A stretch of DNA of 64,000 bases, from assembly GCA_014860575.1 (NCBI GenBank), contig JACZJK010000013.1, forward strand, positions 1 through 64,000. Direction: 5' to 3'. Below the pieces are notes generated by a model. The model was not told the origin of the DNA, did no database searches, and was given only the letters and a program-made list of their open reading frames with translations. The position numbers and the translations under genes were made by a program. This document shows, piece by piece, positions 55,283-63,860 of the stretch (positions are counted from its first letter, which is position 1; each line of letters starts with the position of its first letter). This DNA comes from Bacteroidales bacterium (lineage in GTDB: Bacteria; Bacteroidota; Bacteroidia; Bacteroidales; JAAYJT01).

Positions 55283-55557
55283 ATGCATTTTGGTGAACGT
55301 ATTAGAGAGCTGCATGAAAGTAAAGAGCTTTTGCAACGCCAGTTAGCCGCCAGTAAAGAAATAGACCCCCATGTTTAGCAAAATTGAACGTGAAGAACTA
55401 GTGCTTCAACTTACAGAAATGTTAGACGCTAATGTAAGACCAACTAACTCTGTGGTTAGCTGATCAGGTGTATGACCTTCTTAAAGATGAAGAAATGGTA
55501 ACAAAAGCATTGAAAGTGGCTGAACAAGAAGTTAAAAACAAATCGAAAAATAGTTAA
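55283..55557 (+). pseudogene. Decayed XRE-type controller of the restriction system
   Basis: The start MHFGERIRELHESKELLQRQ reads as the first helices of an XRE HTH protein but stops at TAG 55376-55378. The next frame continues as PMFSKIERE...LTEMLDANV, and a third frame gives LTLWLADQVYDLLKDEEMV to a TAA at 55555-55557, 1 nt before the Mod ATG. So at least two frameshifts and a short deletion have broken one gene of about 100 codons. Intact copies of such a gene sit upstream of restriction-modification operons. The loss probably leaves Mod/Res without this repressor. Confidence 0.8.
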
Positions 55558-55558
55558 G

Positions 55559-57250
55559 ATGCCCACATTACAGTTCAAAGGCAAAAATAGCATATGGAAT
55601 CATCATTTAAGTGTTCCTTATCATTCTCTTGAAGAAGTTGAAGAACTTCATTTTCAACCTGAAAAAAGTGAAGGCAACTTCATTGTTGAAGGTGATAACC
55701 TGTTAGCTCTTAAAGCCTTGTTGCCAAAATATGCAGGCAGAATTAAATTCATATATATTGATCCTCCATATAATACGGGTAAAGAAGACTGGGTATATTC
55801 TGACAAGGTTAATAGCCCTTTAATTAGAGAATGGTTAAATAAGGTTGTATCAAAGGATGACTTAACTAAGCATGACAAATGGTTATGTATGATGTCACCA
55901 AGAATAAAGATGTTACATGACTTGCTTGATGAAGGTGGTTTAATTTTTATTTCTTGCGATAATAATGAAGTTCATCATCTTACAATGATTATGGATGAAA
56001 TTTTTCAAGATTCAAATCATTTAGGTAATATTATTTGGAAAAATGCAACTGACAATAATCCAACCAACATTGCAACTGAACATGAATACATATTATGTTA
56101 TGCCAAGAACAAGGAATTTATAGATAGTGAATGGAAATCTCCCCTTTCAGATGCAAAAGATGAATTAATCAAAATAGGCGCTGATTTAACAAAAAAACAT
56201 TCAGACGAAGAAGATCTTATCGATGCTTATAAGGAGTGGTTTAGAGAAAACAAGAAATTCCTAGGTAAGCTTGACCGTTACAAATATATAGATAAAGGTG
56301 GTGTTTACACTGGGAGTCAAAGTGTACACAACCCTGGAAAAGAAGGTTACAGATATGATATAATACATCCAGATACTAAAAAGCCCTGTAAAGAACCTTT
56401 AATGGGGTATAGATTTCCTGAATCCACAATGAAGGAACTAATTGAAAATGAGAAAATAATATTTGGAGATGATGAAGATAAAATAGTTGAACTTAAAGTT
56501 TATGCTCATGAGTATGTAGATAAGCTTCCAAGCTGGATTGATATAGACGGTCGTTTAGGTGCATATGATTTGCGTGAATTATTTGGCAATGTCCCATTAA
56601 AAAACCCAAAACCAGTTCAATTAATAGAACACATACTTCCTTTTGTTACTAAATCTAATGATATTATTCTTGATTCTTTTGCAGGCTCAGGAACAACAAT
56701 GCATGCAATTCATGCTTTAAATCAGCTTGATGGTGGAAATCGCAAGTGTGTACTTGTTCAAATGACCGAATCTTCAGAAAAAGAACCTGACAAAAATATT
56801 TGCAGGGATATTACGAGAGAAAGGGTGAAAAGGGCAATAGAGATGTTTGGGTATGATGCCGGCTTCAAGTATCTCCGTGTAGGTTCTCCTATCGACCCTG
56901 AAACCATGTTAGACGGAGACCTGCCCACTTATCAACAGTTTGCTGAGTATGTGTACTACCTAGCAACAGGCGGACATTTGGCTGATAAAAGTAAAGTAGA
57001 TGCTTCACAGCACTTTGTAGGCATGGAAAGCGGACAAGCCGTTTACTTAATCTACGAGCAGGACATGGATAAGCTTACTCGTTTGGCACTCACTCTTCAA
57101 ATCGCAGAATCAATTGTAAAGCATAGCCCCGGTAAGCGCAGGGTTGTATTTGCCCCTTCATGCTTTTTGGATGAAGAGTACATGAATGCCATGCAAATTG
57201 ATTTTGTCTCAGTTCCCTACAATCTGTTTGAACGCAAAAATAATAGATAA
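55559..57250 (+). CDS. mod: Type III restriction-modification methyltransferase (Mod), N6-adenine
   Basis: A 563-residue DNA methyltransferase. Catalytic motif IV is DPPYNTG at 68-74, which precedes the SAM-binding motif FAGSGTT at 374-380, giving the beta class order typical of type III Mod. The segment between (about 170-340) would be the target recognition domain and has the least familiar sequence. It transfers a methyl group to adenine on one strand of the recognition site and is needed for cleavage by Res. It lies 2 nt from res and directly after the broken XRE gene. Confidence 0.93.
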   Translation: MPTLQFKGKNSIWNHHLSVPYHSLEEVEELHFQPEKSEGNFIVEGDNLLALKALLPKYAGRIKFIYIDPPYNTGKEDWVYSDKVNSPLIREWLNKVVSKDDLTKHDKWLCMMSPRIKMLHDLLDEGGLIFISCDNNEVHHLTMIMDEIFQDSNHLGNIIWKNATDNNPTNIATEHEYILCYAKNKEFIDSEWKSPLSDAKDELIKIGADLTKKHSDEEDLIDAYKEWFRENKKFLGKLDRYKYIDKGGVYTGSQSVHNPGKEGYRYDIIHPDTKKPCKEPLMGYRFPESTMKELIENEKIIFGDDEDKIVELKVYAHEYVDKLPSWIDIDGRLGAYDLRELFGNVPLKNPKPVQLIEHILPFVTKSNDIILDSFAGSGTTMHAIHALNQLDGGNRKCVLVQMTESSEKEPDKNICRDITRERVKRAIEMFGYDAGFKYLRVGSPIDPETMLDGDLPTYQQFAEYVYYLATGGHLADKSKVDASQHFVGMESGQAVYLIYEQDMDKLTRLALTLQIAESIVKHSPGKRRVVFAPSCFLDEEYMNAMQIDFVSVPYNLFERKNNR

Positions 57251-57252
57251 GC

Positions 57253-59778
57253 ATGTATTTAAAAAAATATCAAATACGGGTTGTAAATGAGCTGAAACAC
57301 TTTTTCCAAACGGCTAAGACTCAGAAAACAGCCTTTGAAACCGCAGCAAAGGTTTTGCCTGAGAACATACGTAACAATCTGAACTATGTGCAGTCCACAT
57401 TTGATACAATTGGCAAACCCTACATAGATAATTGCCGCAATGGATTGGGTCAATATTATCCACGTACTTCACTTAAAGTTCCAACAGGTGGCGGTAAAAC
57501 CATTTTGGCGGTAGAAGCAATAAGAGAGTATCAGACCCTTTTTGCAGAGCGAAAAACTGGCTTAGTCGTCTGGATTGTTCCTAAGGAAACAATCTACACG
57601 CAAACAGTTGATAGGCTAAGGGATAAAAGTCACCCTTATCGGCAATTATTAGACCAGGCAAGTGGTGGCAAAACAATCATTAAGGAGAAAGGTCAAAAAC
57701 TATCACTTCAAGACATTGAAGAAAACTTGGTGGTTCTCTTCATTATGATTCAATCCATCAGTAGGGCTAATAATTCAGAAGCCCTTAAAGTATTTCAGGA
57801 TAGTGGTGGATATGACAGTTTCTTTCCTCAGGACAACAGGCATGACCTACATGGACAATGGTTGAAAGAAGTACCTAATTTGGATACAATGTGGGTGAAT
57901 GGTGAACAGGCACAATTAGTTACAAGTCTTGGTAATGCTGTTAGAGTCTCAAAGCCCCTTATTATCATTGATGAAATTCACAGAGTATTCACCCCAACCG
58001 CAAAAGCAACCATTGACAACCTAAACCCTGAAATTGTTTTAGGGCTATCAGCCACACCAAAAGAAAGCATGAATTTGCTTTCTACTGTCACAGGTCTTGA
58101 ATTGAAGGATGAAGAAATGGTAAAACTTGATTTGCATATTCGTCCTCCTGCCAGTGGCTCAGGTAATGACTGGAAAGGAATGATTAGTCAAATCAAGGAA
58201 CACCGTGAACAACTAGAAAACAAGGCAATAGAATACCGTTGGAACACGGGTGAGTACATTCGTCCAATCGCACTAATTCAAGTAGAGCGTACAGGCAAAG
58301 ACCAGCGTGGTAAAGGTTTTGTACATAGTGAAGATGTCAAGGAACACTTAATTGAAATGGGTGTAAATCCTGATGAAGTGGCTATAAAATCGAGTGCTCA
58401 AAACGACATAGAAAACATGGACCTTTTCGCTCCTGAATGCCCAGTTAGGTTCCTAGTGACCAAAGAAGCCTTATCCGAGGGTTGGGATTGTTCTTTTGCC
58501 TATACCTTGGGTATTATTCCTAATACTGCCTCAAACACAGGGGTTACACAGCTCATAGGCCGAATTTTACGGCAACCACGAGCTAAAAAGACAGGCATTC
58601 CATTGCTGGATGAAAGTTACGTGTACTACTGCAAAGGTGACACGAGAAGCCTATTGGATAGAGTAATTACAGGATTCAAGGAAGAAGGTCTTGGTGATCT
58701 AGTTTCAAAAATGAAAGTCCAGGGGCAAGAACATGTTAATCCTACAAAGAATGTTACAATAAAGGATGAGTTCAAAAAATACGAATACGCTTTCTACCTT
58801 CCAGTTTGGCTGATTTTTAACAAAGAAAAGGACTCAAAGAGGAGATTTAGCTACGATTTTGACATAAGACCCTTCATTGACTTTCAATCTTATAAAATCT
58901 CCGAAGAACTATTAACCCGAATTACATTCTCTCTCAGTGAAGAAAACAAAGAGAAAAAGGCTTTTAGAGTAACAATAAATGAAGAAAGCCAGGCCGCAAT
59001 CGCAGAAGAATCCATTGAATCAAGATTTAAAGGTTTTATTTCGAGGGGCTATATGACAAGACGTTTCTCTGAAGTGATAGACAATTCATTTTTGGCAAGA
59101 AGAATCTGTAATGAGGCTATAGATGTACTAATGGACAAAATTGGTGAGCAAAAGTTTTCAGAACATTTCTCATACATAACTTCGCTGATAACGAAAGACC
59201 TTAAAGAAAACCGCCAGAAACAGGAAGAAGAAATCTTTTTAAACCACCTGAAAAACAACAGCCTAGAACTTACTGTGAGTGATGACAAATCAATTGGTTA
59301 TAAAGTTCCAAGCACAGACACAATCACCATTACAAGTATTCCGAACACATACACTAAAAACCTTTACTCAGATGTTGAAGTAACAACTATGAATAGCCTC
59401 GAAAAATCTGTTGCTTCCATACTCGAAAATCAAACAAAGCTTCTTTGGTGGTTCAGGAATCGAGTTGGTAAAAATTGGTATGCCATTCAAGGTTGGCATG
59501 AACATAAAATCAGACCTGATTTTGTGGCAGCCAAAAAGAAAGATGATGACACCATTGAGGTCGTTTATATCATAGAGAGCAAGGGCGAACACTTAGCAGC
59601 AAATCCGGACACTCTTTATAAGAAGAAAGTCATGGATGAAATGACACGTCTCAAAAAGAAAGGTAAAATGATTGCTTATCAGACTAAATTTAAAATTGGA
59701 ACACTCAATGAATCAGTAGAAGCGTACTTAATCGAAGAGAAACAGGAAGAAGAAGAATTGAAAAAATTAATGAAATAA
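57253..59778 (+). CDS. res: Type III restriction enzyme helicase/nuclease subunit (Res)
   Basis: An 841-residue SF2 motor with a nuclease. Walker A PTGGGKT is at 77-83, DEIH at 240-243, LSATPKE near 257 and motif VI QLIGRILRQPRAKKTG near 434. The C-terminal PD-(D/E)XK nuclease shows RPDF (Asp756) and IIESKG (Glu775, Lys777), so both activities look intact. It forms Mod2Res1-2 complexes that cut DNA near unmethylated sites. It starts 2 nt after mod. Confidence 0.93.
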   Translation: MYLKKYQIRVVNELKHFFQTAKTQKTAFETAAKVLPENIRNNLNYVQSTFDTIGKPYIDNCRNGLGQYYPRTSLKVPTGGGKTILAVEAIREYQTLFAERKTGLVVWIVPKETIYTQTVDRLRDKSHPYRQLLDQASGGKTIIKEKGQKLSLQDIEENLVVLFIMIQSISRANNSEALKVFQDSGGYDSFFPQDNRHDLHGQWLKEVPNLDTMWVNGEQAQLVTSLGNAVRVSKPLIIIDEIHRVFTPTAKATIDNLNPEIVLGLSATPKESMNLLSTVTGLELKDEEMVKLDLHIRPPASGSGNDWKGMISQIKEHREQLENKAIEYRWNTGEYIRPIALIQVERTGKDQRGKGFVHSEDVKEHLIEMGVNPDEVAIKSSAQNDIENMDLFAPECPVRFLVTKEALSEGWDCSFAYTLGIIPNTASNTGVTQLIGRILRQPRAKKTGIPLLDESYVYYCKGDTRSLLDRVITGFKEEGLGDLVSKMKVQGQEHVNPTKNVTIKDEFKKYEYAFYLPVWLIFNKEKDSKRRFSYDFDIRPFIDFQSYKISEELLTRITFSLSEENKEKKAFRVTINEESQAAIAEESIESRFKGFISRGYMTRRFSEVIDNSFLARRICNEAIDVLMDKIGEQKFSEHFSYITSLITKDLKENRQKQEEEIFLNHLKNNSLELTVSDDKSIGYKVPSTDTITITSIPNTYTKNLYSDVEVTTMNSLEKSVASILENQTKLLWWFRNRVGKNWYAIQGWHEHKIRPDFVAAKKKDDDTIEVVYIIESKGEHLAANPDTLYKKKVMDEMTRLKKKGKMIAYQTKFKIGTLNESVEAYLIEEKQEEEELKKLMK

Positions 59779-59912
59779 TTCCAACTCCTCACAGCCTTAC
59801 ACATTACAAAGCCGCATAATTTTATTAATAAAAAAAATGAACAATTAGCCAAAATTCGCAGATTAGGACTTAACATAAAGGCAATTACATCTGTAAATCA
59901 TTATCATCTTAT

Positions 59913-60815
59913 ATGAAAACAACGTCCAGAAGCACCAAAATCGCTCAAAAAACAATTTACGCAGCCTTCATTATTCTCAAAGAAGCTGGTGGTGAAATGC
60001 GGGGAAAAGAAGTAGTGGACAAAATAAGAGAAACTGTCGAGTTTGATGACTATGAAATCCATGTTTATGAAAAAACAGGGTATATAAGATGGGAAAGCGT
60101 CTTCCATTTTTACACCATTGATTGTATGAAAGCCGGTTACTTGAGAAAGCAGAAAGGTGTTTGGTACTTAACTGATGAAGGTGAGAAGGCAATTCAGCTC
60201 GGCCCGGAGAAGCTTCTTGAGACAGCCACAGAGAAATATCGAGAATGGGATACAAAGAATAAAAAGAAGAAGGTAGACTCGCCTGATGAAATTGAGGGTG
60301 CTGGAGAAAAGGCACAAAAACAAATAGCACTACTTGATCAATATGAATCTCGTGCTTTAGACGGTATTCGTGAATACATAATTGACAAGAACCCTTATGA
60401 GTTCCAGGATATGGTTTCTGCTTTACTCAAAGCAATGGGATATTACATAGCTTTTATCGCACCTAAAGGTCGGGATGGTGGAATTGATATTATCGCTTAT
60501 ACCGATCCACTTGGTGTTAAATCTCCTCGAATTATAGTCCAGGTAAAGCATCGTCCCGATACCAGCATTTCCTCTGATGACATTCAACGGTTATCAGGTA
60601 CAATGAAGCGCAGCAGTGATTTTGGGCTTTTTGTTACCTCTGGTTCCTTTAGCTCACCTGCTTTTATTGAGGCAAGGTCTGCTGACAAACATATTGAACT
60701 CATTGACTTTACCAAGTTTGTTAATCTATGGCAGGAATACTACACTAAAATGCCTGATGATGACAAAAACCTACTTCCCTTACAACCGATCTACTTTTTA
60801 GGAAGCAATGAATAG
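59913..60815 (+). CDS. Mrr-like restriction endonuclease with N-terminal winged helix
   Basis: A 300-residue protein. The N-terminal about 95 residues are an Mrr_N-type winged helix (KTIYAAFIILKEAGGEMRGKEVVDKI). After a charged linker, residues about 165-285 form an Mrr catalytic domain: LLKAMGYYIAFIAPKGRDGGIDIIAY, then IIVQVKHR, giving Asp192 and Gln210-x-Lys212 of the D-QxK nuclease centre. Mrr enzymes cut modified or foreign DNA. It lies 134 nt after res in the same direction, so it may cut incoming methylated DNA that escapes Res. Confidence 0.9.
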   Translation: MKTTSRSTKIAQKTIYAAFIILKEAGGEMRGKEVVDKIRETVEFDDYEIHVYEKTGYIRWESVFHFYTIDCMKAGYLRKQKGVWYLTDEGEKAIQLGPEKLLETATEKYREWDTKNKKKKVDSPDEIEGAGEKAQKQIALLDQYESRALDGIREYIIDKNPYEFQDMVSALLKAMGYYIAFIAPKGRDGGIDIIAYTDPLGVKSPRIIVQVKHRPDTSISSDDIQRLSGTMKRSSDFGLFVTSGSFSSPAFIEARSADKHIELIDFTKFVNLWQEYYTKMPDDDKNLLPLQPIYFLGSNE

Positions 60816-60862
60816 ATAGGATTAATAATTTTTTCATCACCACTTTAACAAAACAAGATCAT

Positions 60863-61858
60863 ATGGCCACTGAGATTAAAACGTGGGAAATTGTTGACGG
60901 GAATTTAACTCAGATCAATACTACCCTTGCCGAGAATCAACGAAGAGAAAAAGAGGATTTGGAACAATGGATCAAAACAAACCCTCAAATCATAGGCGAA
61001 GATATCCAGATAATTGGCGAGCAGGTTCAAACCAAGTCAGGATATCTTGATTTTCTTGGAATTGATAACAGCGGCAACACCGTAATAATTGAACTCAAGC
61101 GTAATAAGTTGCCCAGAGAAGCAATTGCCCAGGCCATTGATTATGCATCTGATGTTGCCACATGGAATATTGACAAGCTGAGTGAGATATGCCAATCCAA
61201 CATGAAACAAGGCTTAGAAGATTATTTAAGCGAAAAATTTGATGAGTTTAATATTGAGGAAGTTGTGATCAACAACAGCCAGCGTCTTTTACTTGTCGGG
61301 TTCGGAATAGAAGAGGCAACAAACCGCATGATTGAATGGCTTTCTAATAATTTCAATTTAAGCATAAATGCCGTAATGCTGAACTATTCCAAAACATCAT
61401 CAGGTAACGAAATTTTATCCCGCACTGTTATTATTCCCGAAGAAATTGAAATTCAAAAAGCAAATAAAAGAAAATTCACAATTGCTCGATCTGATGAAGC
61501 CGGAACTTATGATGCCGATAAATTAAAAGACCTGTTAAAGAAATATCTGAATAAGAACCTGCATTCTGCCCGTAGGTTGAGAGAAATCATGTTGCCAGCG
61601 TTATTAACAGGCAAAACACTAACTCGCAGCCAATTATTAAAAGAGTTTGTCAAATCTGGCGAAGCAAAAGATGAAAGTCAGGCTGGCTATTTCATGTCAT
61701 TAATATCTGGTCAGTTAGGCCATGAATGGAAGGATTATTTAAGGCAAATCATTGAGTATAGCTATCCGAGTTATTCCTGGGAAAAAGACAACTTTAAAAT
61801 CAGGGAACAATACCTCACCTTGATCAAGGACCTGTTGAATGAAATTAACCAGCAGTAA
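60863..61858 (+). CDS. DUF91/NucS-like nuclease domain protein
   Basis: A 331-residue protein. The N-terminal half (about 1-200) matches the DUF91 (EndoMS/NucS C-terminal-like) nuclease fold: GYLDFLGI with Asp63, VIIELKR with Glu77 and Lys79, and a following AIAQAIDYASDV helix. The C-terminal part (about 205-331) is a helical region starting DADKLKDLLKKYLNK that I do not recognise; it may bind DNA or a partner. It follows the Mrr gene by 47 nt. Co-transcription with the restriction genes is likely. Confidence 0.85.
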   Translation: MATEIKTWEIVDGNLTQINTTLAENQRREKEDLEQWIKTNPQIIGEDIQIIGEQVQTKSGYLDFLGIDNSGNTVIIELKRNKLPREAIAQAIDYASDVATWNIDKLSEICQSNMKQGLEDYLSEKFDEFNIEEVVINNSQRLLLVGFGIEEATNRMIEWLSNNFNLSINAVMLNYSKTSSGNEILSRTVIIPEEIEIQKANKRKFTIARSDEAGTYDADKLKDLLKKYLNKNLHSARRLREIMLPALLTGKTLTRSQLLKEFVKSGEAKDESQAGYFMSLISGQLGHEWKDYLRQIIEYSYPSYSWEKDNFKIREQYLTLIKDLLNEINQQ

Positions 61859-61952
61859 GATTAAGATATTTGTCGATGGATCTTTTTAAACTGAACATTT
61901 CTAAATAAATATGGCCGACTATTCCTAAGTAATTACCGACAACTTATTTTTA

Positions 61953-62957
61953 ATGAATGACTTAATCAAATACTACCTCAAATCCTTACAGTCATCCACG
62001 TTGTCTTTGAAAAAGAAGACTCTATTGGTTGATAAGCCCTGGGCGATGATTGATGAGGACGGAGAAATTCAAAAGCTGATTTTCAAACGGGATAAAGGTC
62101 TGATACTGTCAAAGAATGGTAAGGTAACTCTTGGATCATGGGATTATTTCCCCGAATCAAAATCACTTTACATTGACAGGTCTGTTGATAAATTACTTTT
62201 AAACGAGCAGTTTATTGATGAAAACGTGCTCATTCTAAAAAAAGATGGTACTGATAACCAGCTCTACGCTTTAGCAAATGAGAACACCATACCTGATTAT
62301 AACGTTGCCGGGTATCTCGAAACCCTTAGATTTGAAAAGTTGAAGATCACGGAAGTTGCACTTTACACCGGAGAGATTATTCAGATACATAATACTGATA
62401 AAAAATCTCCATTACAAATAGCTAATCATGCAGTAGAAACATTTGATGCTAATAAAGAACCTGCAAAATTACCCGATGGAATCTATGTTTCGCAATGTAA
62501 AAAATTCACCTATATTATCCAAAACGGGAGAATTCAGCGAGTCGCTACTAATTATTCATTAAAATCAAACGAGGGAATAACATACGAAATTGCTGATGGT
62601 GAATTAAACATAGAAAATAATTTAGGCAATATAATCACTTTGAACGGGAGACTTATAGACTCAAAAAAAATATATACTAATCTGGAGAATCCACTAGGCT
62701 ATGGCTATGCAATTATGATTGACAGCAGTCATATTAGTAGAATTACTTTTACTAAAAAAATTACTCTTAAAGAAGGCTATACTGTTATAATTGAGCAACA
62801 GTCCGCTCATAAAATCAGCAAAGGAGATAAAATTATTTTTTCTGAGCCCATTTCCCCACTGCCTGATGGTAAATATAGAATCAGTGACTGGTGGGGAACA
62901 AATGTATGGGAGAGTTGGTGGGGGACACTTAGAGTAAAGGATTTAACAGTAATATAG
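61953..62957 (+). CDS. Unrecognised beta-rich protein of the defence cluster
   Basis: A 334-residue protein of unknown family. The N-terminus (MNDLIKYYLKSLQSSTLSLKKKTLLVDKPWAMIDEDGE) precedes a body dominated by short beta strands with turns such as FPESKSLYIDRSVDKLLLN. Two similar motifs, KLPDGIYVSQCKKFTYI near 172 and PLPDGKYRISDWWG near 304, suggest repeated small beta domains. There is no signal peptide or membrane segment, and no catalytic motif is evident. It is co-directional with the nuclease genes, 94 nt after DUF91, which suggests a sensor or effector role, but this is only context. Confidence 0.7.
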   Translation: MNDLIKYYLKSLQSSTLSLKKKTLLVDKPWAMIDEDGEIQKLIFKRDKGLILSKNGKVTLGSWDYFPESKSLYIDRSVDKLLLNEQFIDENVLILKKDGTDNQLYALANENTIPDYNVAGYLETLRFEKLKITEVALYTGEIIQIHNTDKKSPLQIANHAVETFDANKEPAKLPDGIYVSQCKKFTYIIQNGRIQRVATNYSLKSNEGITYEIADGELNIENNLGNIITLNGRLIDSKKIYTNLENPLGYGYAIMIDSSHISRITFTKKITLKEGYTVIIEQQSAHKISKGDKIIFSEPISPLPDGKYRISDWWGTNVWESWWGTLRVKDLTVI

Positions 62958-63010
62958 AGGTGGCGTATTTTTTGAGTCCCTTTTTAGCTTTATTCATATT
63001 TCTTCCTAAA

Positions 63011-63034
63011 TTGTAATCCCAACTTTGATTACAA
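63011..63034. promoter_or_regulatory. Inverted repeat operator upstream of the SRAP-like gene
   Basis: TTGTAATC at 63011-63018 and GATTACAA at 63027-63034 are exact reverse complements, 8 nt apart and 7 nt before the ATG. CAACTTTG at 63020-63027 in the spacer resembles a -7 box, so a bound dimer would block transcription. Confidence 0.55.
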
Positions 63035-63041
63035 TCTAATC

Positions 63042-63842
63042 ATGCCACAAAAATACGTCCTTGCCAGCAACACAAGCAGTATTAACAAACACTTCAATCT
63101 TGAGTCTTCACATCAAGATTTTAAGAACAACCTGATTATCACACCTGGGAACCAATCATTGATCATTACCCAGGAGAACCCGCATAAACTTACCGTCAGC
63201 ACTTTTGGATTAACACCTTCCTGGTCAAAACAACCAATGCAGATCATCAATGCCCGGGCTGAAGGTGATAAAAATCCTGAAAACAATCCAAACTACTCAG
63301 GCTCCAAAGCAATCTTTCTAAAGAAATCATTCCGGAATCCGCTTTTCAATAAAAGGTGCATTGTAATTGCTGATGCCTTCATTTCCTATTGTAGCGATCA
63401 ACCCTTCCTTGTTTATCTGAAAGGTAAGAAACGACCTTTCGGGATGGCAGGAATATATGATATCTGGACTGATCCGGCAACAGGTGAGAAGCTGCATTCC
63501 TATGCTATTATCACTGTACCAGCCAACAATCTCCTGCAAAAAATCCCTGTATCAAGAATGCCTGTAATATTGCCATATGGAGCTGAAACAAGCTGGCTAA
63601 AGGCATCAAATCACCTGCATGATATACTGGCTAAAATTATTCAATACCCCTCAAAAGCGATGAATGCGCATCAAATTAGCAAAGAAGTTGATACCACCGC
63701 TACCACTGAAATGTTAAGGCCCATCGGTGAAAAGCTTGCCAGTGAGGTTAGGAAAATATCATTTCCTAGCTCACATTATGTTTCAAAGAAGAAACCTACG
63801 GAGCCTGGGAAGTTATGGTTTGATAACTCACCGAAATCGTAA
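63042..63842 (+). CDS. SRAP (HMCES/YedK)-fold protein lacking catalytic residues
   Basis: A 266-residue protein with the SRAP fold. The landmarks INARAE (Asn70, Arg72, which bind the DNA backbone), ADAF at 110-113 and a conserved SRMPVIL segment near 169 are present. In active SRAP proteins Cys2 crosslinks to abasic sites, helped by a Glu in the GFYEW region and a His in IHDRMP. Here the start reads MPQKY (no Cys2), the Glu position is Ser115 in AFISY, and the His position reads IPVSRMP. So DNA binding is plausible, covalent capture is not. It is co-directional with the defence genes, after an operator-like repeat. Confidence 0.85.
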   Translation: MPQKYVLASNTSSINKHFNLESSHQDFKNNLIITPGNQSLIITQENPHKLTVSTFGLTPSWSKQPMQIINARAEGDKNPENNPNYSGSKAIFLKKSFRNPLFNKRCIVIADAFISYCSDQPFLVYLKGKKRPFGMAGIYDIWTDPATGEKLHSYAIITVPANNLLQKIPVSRMPVILPYGAETSWLKASNHLHDILAKIIQYPSKAMNAHQISKEVDTTATTEMLRPIGEKLASEVRKISFPSSHYVSKKKPTEPGKLWFDNSPKS

Positions 63843-63860
63843 GCGAGTGGCTGATCCTGG

